A stretch of DNA of 64,000 bases. Source: Pseudocitrobacter faecalis (lineage in GTDB: Bacteria; Pseudomonadota; Gammaproteobacteria; Enterobacterales; Enterobacteriaceae). Each line of letters begins with the position of its first letter. Position 1 is the stretch's first letter. Under the pieces are notes generated by a model. The model was not told the DNA's origin. It worked only from the letters and a program-made list of their open reading frames with translations, and searched no databases. Of this stretch, positions 1 through 9,741 are shown piece by piece. Position numbers and translations under genes: made by a program. Where the stretch lies: positions 186,001-250,000 of the forward strand of contig QNRL01000008.1 in assembly GCA_003315335.1 (NCBI GenBank). Reading direction: 5' to 3'.

Positions 1-167
1 CACAGGCCTATCCTGAACTCTGGAACCGCGTGTTAATGCGGCGTCATTACATCAAAGAGCATTTAGGCATCAGCCTGCCGGACGAGGTGTTGCCGTTCTC
101 AAATACGGTGGGGTATTTACGCCCATGGTTGCTCGACCCAATGCGAGCGTTGGTGTGTACTGAGTGA
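1..167 (+). CDS. 3' end of an unidentified protein-coding gene
   Basis: An open frame enters from the left edge and runs to TGA at 165-167, giving a 54-residue C-terminal tail that contains LWNRVLMRRHYIKEHLG and ends in MRALVCTE. I do not recognise the family. In E. coli K-12 the gene before yajD is secF, and this tail does not resemble the SecF C-terminus, so a different gene sits upstream here. The reading frame is plausible because it stops 39 bases before yajD on the same strand. Function unknown. Confidence 0.55.
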   Translation, partial: QAYPELWNRVLMRRHYIKEHLGISLPDEVLPFSNTVGYLRPWLLDPMRALVCTE

Positions 168-206
168 TAAACTATCTGCAATCCTTAATTTAAGAACTGA
201 GCAACT

Positions 207-551
207 ATGGCCATCATCCCTAAAAACTACGCGAGGCTGGAAAACGGCTACCGCGAAAAAGCACTGAAACTGTTTCCGTGGGTCTGCGGGCGTTGCTCGC
301 GCGAGTTTGTTTACTCAAATCTGCGTGAGTTAACGGTTCATCACATGGATCACGACCACACCAATAACCCGGAAGATGGCAGCAACTGGGAGCTATTGTG
401 CCTGTTCTGTCACGATCACGAACATTCGAAATACACCGAGGCCGATCAATACGGCACGACGGTGATTGCCGGGGAAGACGCCCAGAAAGACGTCGGCGAA
501 GCGAAGTACAACCCGTTCGCCGATCTGAAAGCAATGATGAATAAGAAGTAA
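207..551 (+). CDS. yajD: YajD, HNH nuclease-family protein
   Basis: A 114-residue small cytoplasmic protein of the HNH endonuclease superfamily. A first CxxC pair (CGRC, about residue 27-30), the HHMDHD segment (about 45-50), the conserved Asn-containing NWELLCLFCHDHEH stretch and its second CxxC (LCLFC) make up the beta-beta-alpha-metal fold, with four Cys binding a structural zinc. Length and sequence match E. coli YajD. Family members cut or nick DNA, but the substrate of YajD is not established. It is convergent with tsx and shares with it a terminator region that contains a BIME element. Confidence 0.9.
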   Translation: MAIIPKNYARLENGYREKALKLFPWVCGRCSREFVYSNLRELTVHHMDHDHTNNPEDGSNWELLCLFCHDHEHSKYTEADQYGTTVIAGEDAQKDVGEAKYNPFADLKAMMNKK

Positions 552-558
552 TAAAAAA

Positions 559-585
559 GCACCGACGTTGGAGCGTTCGGTGCTT
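559..585. terminator. Left copy of duplicated yajD/tsx terminator hairpin
   Basis: GCACCGA pairs with TCGGTGC around an imperfect 11-base centre. A run of six A's lies before the stem and only two T's follow it. It works best as a terminator for minus-strand transcription (tsx), where the upstream A's become a U-tract. A diverged direct copy lies at 740-771. Confidence 0.65.
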
Positions 586-739
586 CAGATAGCTGACAAC
601 GTGCGCGTTGTTCTTGCCGGATGCGGCGCAAACGCCTTATCCGGCCTACAAAATTGTGAAAATTCAAGAACCTGTAGAAAGGTTGTAGGCCTGATAAGCG
701 CAGCGCATCAGGCAATGTTGCGTTTGTCATCAGTCTCAA
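584..739. repeat. BIME-type element nested between two terminator hairpins (copy 1)
   Basis: About 156 bp holding two inverted REP-like palindromes, at roughly 615-652 (TTGCCGGATGCGG to ATCCGGCCTAC) and 684-716 (GTAGGCCTGATAAGCGC to GCATCAGGCAA). The outer ends are imperfect inverted repeats (TCAGATAGCTGACAA and TTGTCATCAGTCTC). It is the reverse-complement counterpart of the elements at 12588-12740 and 54705-54856, sharing sequence end to end. REP/BIME sequences are non-coding and bind DNA gyrase, IHF or Pol I; mobilisation by RAYT transposases is established for REPs in general. Confidence 0.8.
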
Positions 740-771
740 GCACCGAGGTTGAGAACGTTCGGTGCTTTTTT
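740..771. terminator. Right copy of duplicated yajD/tsx terminator hairpin
   Basis: The stem GCACCGA/TCGGTGC is followed by six T's at 766-771, a typical Rho-independent terminator for yajD. It lies just downstream of the tsx stop codon. It is a diverged direct repeat of the hairpin at 559-583. Confidence 0.75.
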
Positions 772-775
772 CTGA

Positions 776-1630
776 TTAGAAGTTGTAACCCGCCACCAGG
801 TACCAGCCGAAGCCGTTGGATTTAATCGGCTCAGCCTGCCAGACCGGCTCGTCACCATCTTTCCACTGACCACCGTTGTGGAAGTAACGCGCAACGACCG
901 AGTAATGCCAGTGATCGTAGTTCAGCGCCAGAATATGGCTGGAAGCGATAGAGTTGCTGGTACGGTACTGATCGTCGCCCAGGTCTGAACCCCAGTCGAA
1001 GTTGGTAAAGCCGATGTAGCTCAGCTTACCGCCCCACAGGTCAGTAATCGGAACGAAGTATTTGATTTTGAAACGATAGCCATCCCACTCGTTTTCGTTG
1101 GATGCGCCATAGTTCTGCCACTGATATTTGGCATACACGTTCAGAGACAGCCCCATCGGCAGGCCAGTATCGATATCGGTACCCAGACCCATATACCAGG
1201 TGCTCTGACGGCCTTCGCTGTTGCGACCCATATCGTAGATATAGTTATTCGCGAAATACCACTCTTTGAACGGGCCAAAGCTCAGATCGGTGTTGGTCAG
1301 CTTGTCGATAGAGAAACGTGGCTCGATTTCCATAAACAGCGGGGAACCGTGGTTCCAGATCCCACGGGAGTTGCTGTCGCCGCCGAAGAAACGCGGTGCA
1401 TCGACGTAACCGTAGAAATCAAACCAGTCTTTTTTAGCGAACGCTTCATATTCCAGATAGGTGTCGTTACGCAGTGTCGGCCCGAAACGGGTATGGTAGC
1501 TCCCTACCACGTTGACGCTCTGATGCCACCAGTCGGAAAGATACTGTGGTTTGTCATTTTCTGCTGCACTGGCAGTGAAAGACGCGGAGAGTGCTACGAA
1601 AGCACCGGCTGCTAATAATGTTTTTTTCAT
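776..1630 (-). CDS. tsx: Tsx, nucleoside-specific outer membrane channel
   Basis: A 284-residue precursor of the 12-stranded outer-membrane beta-barrel that admits nucleosides and deoxynucleosides (and albicidin) and serves as phage T6 and colicin K receptor in E. coli. The start is placed at the ATG encoding [15 protein letters not shown] because a signal peptide follows directly, ending near SFTASA-AEN; an in-frame Met nine residues upstream would put extra residues before the signal peptide. The mature part is rich in aromatic beta-strand motifs ([21 protein letters not shown]) and ends in a terminal Phe (GYNF), typical for BamA-dependent assembly. Transcribed alone, away from yajI. Confidence 0.95.
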   Translation of the reverse strand: MKKTLLAAGAFVALSASFTASAAENDKPQYLSDWWHQSVNVVGSYHTRFGPTLRNDTYLEYEAFAKKDWFDFYGYVDAPRFFGGDSNSRGIWNHGSPLFMEIEPRFSIDKLTNTDLSFGPFKEWYFANNYIYDMGRNSEGRQSTWYMGLGTDIDTGLPMGLSLNVYAKYQWQNYGASNENEWDGYRFKIKYFVPITDLWGGKLSYIGFTNFDWGSDLGDDQYRTSNSIASSHILALNYDHWHYSVVARYFHNGGQWKDGDEPVWQAEPIKSNGFGWYLVAGYNF

Positions 1631-1911
1631 ATGTTTGCCACTGATAAAAAATCCCAAACGGGAATGAAAGTAAGCGTCGAAGCTTTACAAAATGTTTCGT
1701 ATTTCTGCGTGCCTATTATAAGAATCATTGCTCACAAAAATCAGTTACGGGTCACACATTTTTCATCTGCGTAATCGATTGCGTTCACGTTTGCGTAGAT
1801 TAAACGGCGGCGATTGTACCTGTCACATCAATGATTGCCAATCTGATTAGAAAAGTAGTGAATGAAAAAAAGGGAGTGAATGCGCCAGGTGCGTCTGGCG
1901 CAAGGCGTGAC
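1631..1911 (-). promoter_or_regulatory. tsx upstream region with CRP-like half-sites
   Basis: About 280 bases without a gene. Read on the minus strand it contains several TGTGA half-sites (complement of CTCACA at 1731-1736, GTCACA at 1751-1756 and GTCACA at 1822-1827). Between them is an AT-rich segment with a GTTCACGTTTGCG motif (about 1784-1796). In E. coli tsx is activated by CRP and repressed by CytR bound between CRP sites. The layout fits that, but individual sites are imperfect. Confidence 0.4.
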
Positions 1912-2454
1912 TTACTGAACGGTAGCCGGCTGAATATCGTGAACGCGAACAAAACCGAGTTGATCTGGCGTGATGCCATTCAGCTGTAGCGGAATATCGA
2001 CATCGCTGGGCGCAAGAATACTGGCTGGCGCGTTAATGAGCTGATTCTGCACGTTAACTTCCTGGAAATTGTCGGTAGTACCCTGAATCTGCCCGTATTC
2101 TACCGTACCGCTGAATGCCGGTAGCGCGTCGTTAGACTCGCCCTGAATACGCAGGGTCACCGCTGTACCCTGCGCATTTGGCGCGATGTTGCGCAAAGAC
2201 ATGCGCAGCGTACCTATCTGGCTCTTCAGCAGGGCAGGGGTATTAGAACCCGGAATGATGTAAACACCGCTGGCAGATTTGGCGTTTAGCGCGTTCTGCT
2301 GGGTGATCTTCACCGTTTCCTTGTTCAGTTTGGTCATTTCCTGGTTGAGCGTACTGATACTTTCGTGCATCTGACGAACCTCGGCTTGCTGTGCGCAGGC
2401 AGTCAGGCTAAAGAGGCTTCCCAGTACGGCAATTCTTAGGTAACGTCTTGTCAT
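1912..2454 (-). CDS. yajI: YajI, predicted lipoprotein
   Basis: A 180-residue lipoprotein. The chosen start gives MTRRYLRIAVLGSLFSLTAC, with the lipobox LTAC placing the lipidated Cys at residue 20. Upstream in-frame Met codons would put a charged non-signal stretch before it. After the signal comes a short heptad-like helix (MHESISTLNQEMTKLNKE) and then a beta-rich domain of unknown function (DUF3251). The length agrees with E. coli YajI (179 residues). Probably anchored in the envelope; no biochemical role is established. It is divergent from nrdR. Confidence 0.88.
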   Translation of the reverse strand: MTRRYLRIAVLGSLFSLTACAQQAEVRQMHESISTLNQEMTKLNKETVKITQQNALNAKSASGVYIIPGSNTPALLKSQIGTLRMSLRNIAPNAQGTAVTLRIQGESNDALPAFSGTVEYGQIQGTTDNFQEVNVQNQLINAPASILAPSDVDIPLQLNGITPDQLGFVRVHDIQPATVQ

Positions 2455-2595
2455 TATGTCTGTTTCCTTATGGTCGGGATCACGTAATGGTAGATCGCAA
2501 AAAAGATTCTGGCATCGATCCATTGTCTCAAAAACGCTCTTCCTTTGTTGTCGAGCCATATCAGGGTAAAATAGGTTTCAGTTACCACCTCATAG

Positions 2596-3057
<462 letters not shown>

Positions 3058-3060
3058 GCT

Positions 3061-4164
3061 ATGCACGACGAAATGTACATGGCGCGCGCGCTGAAACTTG
3101 CCGCGCGTGGTCGCTTCACCACTCATCCTAACCCCCGCGTCGGTTGCGTCATTGTCAATCAGGGCGAAATCGTTGGTGAAGGTTTTCACTACCGCGCCGG
3201 AGAGCCGCACGCGGAAGTTCACGCGTTGCGGATGGCGGGCGAAAAAGCCAAAGGGGCGACGGCCTATGTGACGCTTGAACCCTGTAGTCATCACGGTCGC
3301 ACGCCGCCGTGCTGTGACGCACTGATTGCCGCAGGCGTTTCCCGCGTGGTGGCCGCCATGCAGGACCCAAACCCGCAGGTTGCCGGGCGTGGGCTTTATC
3401 GCCTGCAACAGGCAGGTATTGAAGTTAGCCACGGCCTGATGATGAGTGAAGCAGAAGCGCTGAATAAAGGTTTCCTGAAACGCATGCGCACGGGCTTCCC
3501 GTATGTTCAGCTTAAACTTGGCGCGTCGCTGGACGGGCGTACCGCGATGGCGAGTGGCGAAAGCCAGTGGATTACCTCGCCGCAGGCCCGTCGAGATGTG
3601 CAGCGTCTGCGCGCCGAAAGCCACGCGATCCTCACCAGTAGTGCCACCGTTCTGGCTGACGACCCTGCGTTAACCGTGCGTTGGGATGAGCTGAGCGCGG
3701 AGACTCACGCGCTATATACAGAGGAAAATCTGCGCCAGCCGGTGCGTATTGTGGTCGATAGCCAGAACCGCGTTACGCCGGAGCACCGTATCGTCCAGCA
3801 GCCAGGCGAAACCTGGTTTGCCCGTACCCGAAGCGATGAACGTAACTGGTCAGAGAGCGTAAAATCGATTATTACGCCGGAACATAACGGTCATGTTGAT
3901 TTAGTTTTGCTGATGATGCAGCTTGGCAAACAGCAGATAAACAGCATCTGGGTAGAAGCCGGGCCGACGCTTGCCGGCGCGCTGATTCAGGCGGGTGTGG
4001 TCGACGAGCTTATTGTTTACGTAGCGCCTAAACTATTAGGCAGCGATGCGCGCGGATTATGTGTTCTGCCGGGGCTTGAGAAACTGGCCGACGCCCCCCA
4101 TTTCAAATTCAATGAGATACGCCATGTAGGCCCGGACATTTGCCTGCATTTGACGAACGCGTAA
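3061..4164 (+). CDS. ribD: RibD, bifunctional riboflavin deaminase/reductase
   Basis: 367 residues, catalysing the second and third steps of riboflavin synthesis: deamination of the pyrimidine derived from GTP, then NADPH reduction of its ribosyl side chain. The N-terminal cytidine-deaminase-like domain (1 to about 145) has the zinc motif PHAEVHAL and PCSHHGRTPPCCDAL. The C-terminal reductase domain starts near YVQLKLGASLDGRTAM and includes WVEAGPTLAGALI. It begins three bases after nrdR. Next to ribE, as in E. coli. Confidence 0.97.
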   Translation: MHDEMYMARALKLAARGRFTTHPNPRVGCVIVNQGEIVGEGFHYRAGEPHAEVHALRMAGEKAKGATAYVTLEPCSHHGRTPPCCDALIAAGVSRVVAAMQDPNPQVAGRGLYRLQQAGIEVSHGLMMSEAEALNKGFLKRMRTGFPYVQLKLGASLDGRTAMASGESQWITSPQARRDVQRLRAESHAILTSSATVLADDPALTVRWDELSAETHALYTEENLRQPVRIVVDSQNRVTPEHRIVQQPGETWFARTRSDERNWSESVKSIITPEHNGHVDLVLLMMQLGKQQINSIWVEAGPTLAGALIQAGVVDELIVYVAPKLLGSDARGLCVLPGLEKLADAPHFKFNEIRHVGPDICLHLTNA

Positions 4165-4247
4165 TGCCTCCTGAAAAGGGAAGCAGCGCACAGAATATTA
4201 TGATAAAATCCGCCCCCCTGCGGGGCAAATGAACCCAAAGGAAGAGT

Positions 4248-4718
4248 ATGAACATTATTGAAGCTAACGTTGCTACCCCGGACGCTCGCGTCGCCATCAC
4301 CATTGCGCGTTTCAACAACTTTATCAACGACAGCCTGCTGGAAGGTGCGATCGACGCCCTGAAACGCATTGGTCAGGTCAAAGATGAAAACATTACCGTT
4401 GTTTGGGTGCCTGGCGCTTATGAACTGCCACTGGCGGCTGGCGCACTGGCAAAAACCGGTAAATATGACGCGGTGATTGCACTGGGTACGGTTATCCGTG
4501 GCGGTACTGCACACTTCGAATATGTCGCTGGCGGGGCAAGCAATGGCCTGGCGCACGTCGCTCAGGACAGCGAAATCCCGGTAGCCTTTGGTGTTCTCAC
4601 CACTGAAAGTATTGAACAAGCCATCGAACGCGCTGGCACCAAAGCCGGTAACAAAGGTGCAGAAGCTGCACTGACCGCGCTTGAGATGATTAATGTATTG
4701 AAAGCCATTAAGGCCTGA
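4248..4718 (+). CDS. ribE: RibE (RibH), 6,7-dimethyl-8-ribityllumazine synthase
   Basis: 156 residues, the full E. coli length. Lumazine synthase condenses the ribityl pyrimidinedione with 3,4-dihydroxy-2-butanone 4-phosphate. Conserved [13 protein letters not shown], the [12 protein letters not shown] loop with the catalytic His, and [14 protein letters not shown] are visible. It forms a 60-subunit icosahedral shell in most bacteria. A clear Shine-Dalgarno (AAGGAAGAG) precedes the ATG. The 83-base gap after ribD shows no strong terminator, so the operon continues. Confidence 0.97.
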
Positions 4719-4740
4719 TTTTTTTTGTAAGGGGAATTCC

Positions 4741-5160
4741 GTGAAACCTGCTGCTCGTCGCCGTGCCCGTGAGTGTGCCGTTCAGGCGCTTTACTCCTGG
4801 CAGTTGTCCCAGAACGACATCGCCGATGTTGAATACCAGTTCCTGGCGGAACAGGACGTCAAAGATGTAGACGTAATGTACTTCCGTGAACTGCTGTCCG
4901 GGGTGGCGACTAACAGCGCGTACCTCGATGGATTGATGAAACCTTACCTGTCCCGTCTGCTCGATGAGCTGGGTCAGGTAGAAAAAGCGGTGCTGCGTAT
5001 CGCGCTGTTCGAACTGTCTAAACGTGATGATGTGCCGTATAAAGTGGCCATCAACGAAGCTATCGAACTGGCAAAAACCTTTGGCGCTGAAGACAGCCAC
5101 AAGTTTGTCAATGGCGTGCTGGATAAAGCAGCTCCGGCAATCCGCCCCAAGAAAAAGTAA
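4741..5160 (+). CDS. nusB: NusB, transcription antitermination factor
   Basis: 139 residues with a GTG start, as in E. coli, preceded by TAAGGGGAA. NusB pairs with NusE (ribosomal protein S10) to bind boxA RNA in rrn leaders and supports antitermination. The all-helical fold has the N-terminal Arg-rich RNA-contacting segment [16 protein letters not shown] and the conserved [16 protein letters not shown] and FVNGVLDKA motifs. It lies 22 bases after ribE in the same operon. Confidence 0.97.
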   Translation: MKPAARRRARECAVQALYSWQLSQNDIADVEYQFLAEQDVKDVDVMYFRELLSGVATNSAYLDGLMKPYLSRLLDELGQVEKAVLRIALFELSKRDDVPYKVAINEAIELAKTFGAEDSHKFVNGVLDKAAPAIRPKKK

Positions 5161-5234
5161 TCTGCAGGCCGGTGCGAATGCGGTTGATACCGTGTTCCTC
5201 GGCCTTGTTTTATTCTTCTGCAGAGGCATAACGT

Positions 5235-6206
5235 ATGGCATGCGGCGAATTTTCCCTGATTGCCCGTTATTTTGACCGCGTAAAAAGCGCCCGCTTTGAT
5301 GTTGAAACCGGAATCGGCGACGACTGCGCGTTGCTCAATCTTCCCGAAAAACAAACCCTGGCAATCAGCACCGACACTTTAGTGTCCGGCATTCATTTTC
5401 TTCCTGATATCGATCCTGCCGATCTTGCGTATAAAGCGCTGGCCGTGAACGTCAGCGATCTCGCGGCGATGGGCGCAGACCCGGCATGGCTGACGCTGGC
5501 CCTGACCTTGCCGTCGGTAGATGAAGCCTGGCTACAAGCCTTCAGCGATAGTCTGTTCGAACAACTCGATTACTACGATATGCAGTTGATTGGCGGCGAC
5601 ACCACCAAAGGCCCGCTCTCCATGACCCTCGGTATTCACGGCTACGTGCCTGTCGGCCGGGCGCTGAAGCGCTCGGGCGCAAAACCGGGCGACTGGATTT
5701 ACGTCACCGGTACGCCGGGCGACAGCGCTGCCGGGCTGGCGATTCTACAGAACCGCCTGACGGTGAGCGACGAAACGGACAGCGCGTATCTGGTTCAACG
5801 CCACCTGCGTCCGACGCCGCGTATTCTACAAGGGCAGGCATTGCGCGACCTCGCCAGTTCGGCGATCGATCTTTCCGACGGCCTGGTTTCTGACCTCGGT
5901 CATATTCTTAAAGCCAGCGAATGCGGCGCGCGCATTGACCTGGATGCACTCCCGTATTCTGAAGCGATGCAGCGTCACGTTGACGGCGAACAGGCAATGC
6001 GCTGGGCGCTTTCCGGCGGAGAAGATTACGAATTGTGCTTCACCGTACCGGAACTCAACCGTGGTGCGCTGGATGTGGCACTGGGCCATCTTGGCGTGCC
6101 GTTTACCTGCATCGGCCAGATGAGCGCTGACGTAGACGGCATGCATTTTCAGCGCGGCGGCGACGTCGTGACGTTCGACCATAAAGGATTTGATCACTTT
6201 GGCTAG
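5235..6206 (+). CDS. thiL: ThiL, thiamine-monophosphate kinase
   Basis: 323 residues. It phosphorylates thiamine monophosphate to the active cofactor thiamine diphosphate, the last step of the pathway. PurM/AIR-synthetase-like fold: the N-terminal GIGDDCALL, the STDTLV metal/ATP motif, the glycine-rich GGDTTKGPL and, in the C-terminal domain, [14 protein letters not shown] and LSGGEDYEL. The C-terminus (DHFG) is two residues shorter than in E. coli. It overlaps pgpA by 17 bases, indicating coupled translation. Confidence 0.97.
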   Translation: MACGEFSLIARYFDRVKSARFDVETGIGDDCALLNLPEKQTLAISTDTLVSGIHFLPDIDPADLAYKALAVNVSDLAAMGADPAWLTLALTLPSVDEAWLQAFSDSLFEQLDYYDMQLIGGDTTKGPLSMTLGIHGYVPVGRALKRSGAKPGDWIYVTGTPGDSAAGLAILQNRLTVSDETDSAYLVQRHLRPTPRILQGQALRDLASSAIDLSDGLVSDLGHILKASECGARIDLDALPYSEAMQRHVDGEQAMRWALSGGEDYELCFTVPELNRGALDVALGHLGVPFTCIGQMSADVDGMHFQRGGDVVTFDHKGFDHFG

Positions 6207-6702
6207 CAAAGACGTGGCGAAAAGCCGCCTCAATTTACGCAACCCCTGGCACCTGCTGGCGGTTGGTTTCGGTAGCGGCTTAAGCCCGATAGTCCCCGGC
6301 ACGATGGGCTCGCTGGCAGCGATTCCGTTCTGGTATCTGATGACCTTCCTGCCCTGGCAGCTCTATTCGCTGGTGGTAATGCTGAGCATCTGTATCGGTG
6401 TCTACCTGTGCCACCAGACGGCAAAAGACATGGGCGTTCACGACCACGGCAGCATCGTGTGGGATGAGTTTGTCGGTATGTGGATTACCTTGATGGCACT
6501 GCCGACGATGGACTGGCAGTGGGTCGCCGCCGGGTTTGTGATATTCCGTATTCTCGATATGTGGAAACCCTGGCCGATTCGCTGGTTCGACCGCAACGTG
6601 CACGGCGGCATGGGGATTATGGTCGATGACATCGTCGCCGGGGTGATTTCGGCGGGGATATTGTATTTTATCGGGCATCATTGGCCGATTGGGATAATTT
6701 AG
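6190..6702 (+). CDS. pgpA: PgpA, phosphatidylglycerophosphatase A
   Basis: 170 residues. An inner-membrane phosphatase that converts phosphatidylglycerophosphate to phosphatidylglycerol. Four hydrophobic segments lie at about 18-45, 50-75, 100-125 and 140-165. The catalytic-type [15 protein letters not shown] motif and the metal-site-like DDIVAGV are visible. The start is TTG at 6190, at the same place as the E. coli ATG; translation probably relies on coupling to thiL, inside whose 3' end it begins. Last gene of the nrdR-ribDE-nusB-thiL run. Confidence 0.94.
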   Translation: MITLASKDVAKSRLNLRNPWHLLAVGFGSGLSPIVPGTMGSLAAIPFWYLMTFLPWQLYSLVVMLSICIGVYLCHQTAKDMGVHDHGSIVWDEFVGMWITLMALPTMDWQWVAAGFVIFRILDMWKPWPIRWFDRNVHGGMGIMVDDIVAGVISAGILYFIGHHWPIGII

Positions 6703-6716
6703 GATTGCGTGGGGGG

Positions 6717-6828
6717 GGCCCCTCACCCTAACCCTCTCCCACAGGGAGAGGGAACCGACCACGGATATATTCAAGACCTGCTCTGGTTTTCACCCTCTCC
6801 CTGTGGGAGAGGGCCGGGGTGAGGGGCC
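6717..6828. repeat. Long inverted repeat between convergent pgpA and yajO
   Basis: Two 36-base arms (6717-6752 and 6793-6828) are almost perfectly inverted and separated by 40 bases. The left arm begins GGCCCCTCACCCTAACCC and the right arm ends GGGGTGAGGGGCC. Each arm also folds on itself (CCCTCTCCC with GGGAGAGGG around three bases). The right arm touches the yajO stop codon. Repeats with this CCCTCACCC/CCCTCTCCC signature occur in many enterobacterial intergenic regions. Here it is positioned to separate two converging transcripts. Confidence 0.85.
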
Positions 6829-7803
6829 TTACTTAAACCCCACCACCGGATGCGGCTTATACGGCGTTTCCAGCTCCGCAATGTGCTCTGGCTTCAGCGT
6901 TAAATCTACCGCGTTCAACAACTCATCTAACTGCTCTTCCCGCGATGTCCCGATAATCGGTGCCGCCACGCCCGGTTTGCTTAACAACCACGCCAGCGCT
7001 GTCTGCGCACGGGTGGCGCCAAGATCGTCCGCCACGTGCGCCAGCCGGTCGGCAATTTGCGCATCATTCTCTTCGGTGGTGCTGTAGAGCGTGTTGCCAA
7101 ATTCATCGGACACCAAACGCGCTGTCGTTTCGCCCCACGGGCGGGTTAAGCGCCCCCGCGCCAGTGGGCTCCAGGGGATCACCGCCACACCTTCACGGTT
7201 GCAAAGCGGCAGCATCTCATTCTCTTCTTCACGATAAATCAGATTGTAGTGATCCTGCATGGTGACAAACGGTGCCCAGCCGTGCTGTTTTTGTAGCGCC
7301 AGCGCATGAGCAAACTGGCGTGCGTGCATCGACGATGCGCCGATATAACGCGCTTTCCCGGCTTTGACCACATCGTTCAGCGCCTCCAGCGTTTCCTCGA
7401 TCGGCGTGTTGTAATCCCAGCGGTGAATTTGCAGCAGGTCGACGTACTCCATTCCCAGGCGTTTCAGGCTGTCATCGATGGAGCGCAGAATTTGCGCGCG
7501 GGAAAGTCCTTCCGCCAGGTCGCCGACCTGATGATACACCTTGGTCGCGACCACAACGTCCTCACGGCGAGCGAAATCACGCAGGGCGCGGCCCACAATC
7601 TCTTCGCTGCTGCCGTCGGAATAGCTGTTTGCGGTATCGAAGAAATTAATGCCGCCTTCAAGGGCGCGTTGAATAATAGGGCGGCTGCTCTCTTCGGGTA
7701 GGGTCCAGGCGTGTTTGCCCCGATCCGGTTCGCCAAAGGTCATACAGCCCAGGCAAAGACGGGAAACCCGAAGGTCGGTGTGTCCTAAGAGGTTGTATTG
7801 CAT
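6829..7803 (-). CDS. yajO: YajO, aldo-keto reductase family protein
   Basis: 324 residues, a TIM-barrel aldo-keto reductase. Seen: the N-terminal LRVSRLCLGCMTFGE, catalytic-type Asp and Tyr in FFDTANSYSDGSSEE, Lys in DVVVATKVYH, and His in LLQIHRWDYNTPIEE. In E. coli YajO has been linked to thiamin synthesis and can form 1-deoxyxylulose 5-phosphate from ribulose 5-phosphate. Its position 57 bases after dxs, on the same strand, fits a link to DXP supply. The strict physiological substrate is not certain. Confidence 0.93.
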   Translation of the reverse strand: MQYNLLGHTDLRVSRLCLGCMTFGEPDRGKHAWTLPEESSRPIIQRALEGGINFFDTANSYSDGSSEEIVGRALRDFARREDVVVATKVYHQVGDLAEGLSRAQILRSIDDSLKRLGMEYVDLLQIHRWDYNTPIEETLEALNDVVKAGKARYIGASSMHARQFAHALALQKQHGWAPFVTMQDHYNLIYREEENEMLPLCNREGVAVIPWSPLARGRLTRPWGETTARLVSDEFGNTLYSTTEENDAQIADRLAHVADDLGATRAQTALAWLLSKPGVAAPIIGTSREEQLDELLNAVDLTLKPEHIAELETPYKPHPVVGFK

Positions 7804-7860
7804 GGTTCCGCTCCTGCTTTTAAGGTTTGCCTTTAAGCATAGCAGGAGCGGAGAGGAGGG

Positions 7861-9723
7861 TTATGCCAGCCAGCTCGCGATTTTCGCTTCAATGCCTGTC
7901 GCGTCCAGACCAAGGTCGGCGCGGATCTCTTCCTGAGTGCCTTGCGGGATGAAGAAATCAGGCAGGCCAAGGTTAAGCACCGGTACGGCCTGACGATGCG
8001 CCATCAGCACCTCGTTCACGCCGCTGCCTGCACCGCCCATGATGGCGTTCTCTTCAAGCGTAACCAGCACGTCGTGCTGCGCTGCCATCTCAAGAATCAG
8101 GCTTTCATCGAGCGGTTTCACAAAGCGCATATCTACCAGCGTGGCGTTGAGTTTTTCGGCGACCGTTGCGGCTTCAGGTAACAGCGTACCGAAGTTCAGA
8201 ATGGCGATTTTCTCGCCCTGACGTTTCACCACGCCTTTGCCGAGCGGCAGTTGCTCCAGCGGCTGAAGTTCTGCGCCGGTACCGCATCCGCGCGGGTAGC
8301 GCACCGCGCTCGGGCCATCGTTGTAGTGATAGCCGGTATACAGCATCTGGCGGCATTCATTTTCATCGCTCGGCGTCATGATGACCATTTCAGGGATGCA
8401 GCGCAGGAACGAGAGATCGAATGCGCCCTGATGCGTCTGCCCGTCAGCACCGACAATCCCCGCGCGGTCAATGGCGAACATCACCGGCAGCTTCTGGATA
8501 GCCACATCGTGGATTACCTGGTCGTAAGCGCGTTGCAGGAAAGTGGAGTAAATTGCCACAATCGGCTTGTTGCCACCAATCGCCAGGCCTGCGGCAAAGG
8601 TCACCGCGTGCTGTTCGGCGATAGCCACGTCAAAATACTGGTCAGGGAATTTTTTCGAAAATTCGACCATGCCGGAGCCTTCACGCATTGCAGGCGTGAC
8701 CGCCATTAACTTGCGATCTTTAGCCGCTGTTTCACACAGCCAGTCGCCGAAAATTTTGGAATAAGAGGGCAGGCCGCCGCTGCTCTTCGGTAATTTCCCG
8801 CTGGTATGGTCAAATTTCGGCACCGCATGGAAGGTAATAGGATCTTTTTCGGCGGGCTCATAGCCGCGCCCTTTTTTGGTCATGATGTGCAGGAACTGCG
8901 GGCCTTTCAGGTCGCGCATATTTTTCAGCGTATTGACCAGACCGAGCACATCGTGGCCGTCGACCGGGCCGATGTAGTTAAAGCCCAGCTCTTCAAACAG
9001 CGTGCCTGGCACGACCATGCCTTTGATATGTTCTTCGGTACGCTTGAGCAGTTCTTTAATCGGCGGCACGCCGGAGAACACTTTTTTTCCGCCTTCGCGC
9101 AGAGAAGAGTAGAGCTTGCCGGAAAGCAGTTGCGCCAGGTGGTTATTCAGCGCGCCCACATTCTCGGAAATCGACATCTCGTTGTCGTTCAACACGACCA
9201 GCATGTCAGGTTTGATATCGCCCGCGTGGTTCATCGCTTCAAAGGCCATGCCTGCGGTGATTGCGCCATCGCCAATCACGCAGACGGTACGGCGCTGTTT
9301 CTCTTCACGCGCGGCGGCGACAGCGATGCCGATCCCGGCAGAAATGGAGGTCGAGGAGTGGCCGACGCTTAATACGTCATATTCACTCTCACCGCGCCAC
9401 GGGAACGGGTGCAGGCCGCCTTTCTGACGAATAGTGCCAATCTTGTCGCGGCGTCCGGTCAGAATTTTATGCGGATAGGCCTGATGACCCACGTCCCAAA
9501 TCAGCTGATCGAACGGCGTGTTGTAGACATAGTGCAGCGCCACGGTGAGCTCCACCGTGCCAAGCCCGGAGGCGAAGTGTCCGCTGGAACGGCTCACGCT
9601 GTCGAGCAGATAACGACGCAGTTCATCGCACAGCTTCGGCAGGCTCTCTTTTGGCAGCAGGCGCAACTCCTGAGTGGAATCGACCAACGCCAGGGTCGGG
9701 TATTTGGCAATATCAAAACTCAT
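7861..9723 (-). CDS. dxs: Dxs, 1-deoxy-D-xylulose-5-phosphate synthase
   Basis: 620 residues, full length. A thiamine-diphosphate enzyme joining pyruvate and glyceraldehyde 3-phosphate, the entry to the MEP isoprenoid pathway and the source of DXP for thiamin and pyridoxal synthesis. The transketolase-like ThDP motif starts [18 protein letters not shown] and continues to LNDNEMSIS; the pyrimidine domain has [12 protein letters not shown]; the C-terminal domain starts near LPLGKGVV. It follows ispA by 18 bases in the xseB-ispA-dxs-yajO operon. Confidence 0.98.
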   Translation of the reverse strand: MSFDIAKYPTLALVDSTQELRLLPKESLPKLCDELRRYLLDSVSRSSGHFASGLGTVELTVALHYVYNTPFDQLIWDVGHQAYPHKILTGRRDKIGTIRQKGGLHPFPWRGESEYDVLSVGHSSTSISAGIGIAVAAAREEKQRRTVCVIGDGAITAGMAFEAMNHAGDIKPDMLVVLNDNEMSISENVGALNNHLAQLLSGKLYSSLREGGKKVFSGVPPIKELLKRTEEHIKGMVVPGTLFEELGFNYIGPVDGHDVLGLVNTLKNMRDLKGPQFLHIMTKKGRGYEPAEKDPITFHAVPKFDHTSGKLPKSSGGLPSYSKIFGDWLCETAAKDRKLMAVTPAMREGSGMVEFSKKFPDQYFDVAIAEQHAVTFAAGLAIGGNKPIVAIYSTFLQRAYDQVIHDVAIQKLPVMFAIDRAGIVGADGQTHQGAFDLSFLRCIPEMVIMTPSDENECRQMLYTGYHYNDGPSAVRYPRGCGTGAELQPLEQLPLGKGVVKRQGEKIAILNFGTLLPEAATVAEKLNATLVDMRFVKPLDESLILEMAAQHDVLVTLEENAIMGGAGSGVNEVLMAHRQAVPVLNLGLPDFFIPQGTQEEIRADLGLDATGIEAKIASWLA

Positions 9724-9741
9724 CAGAGACTCATTTATTGT

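Noticed and set aside
4165-4247. Possible FMN riboswitch between ribD and ribE
   Set aside because: The 83-base gap is too short and lacks the conserved AGGGCA/GGTGAAATTCC elements.
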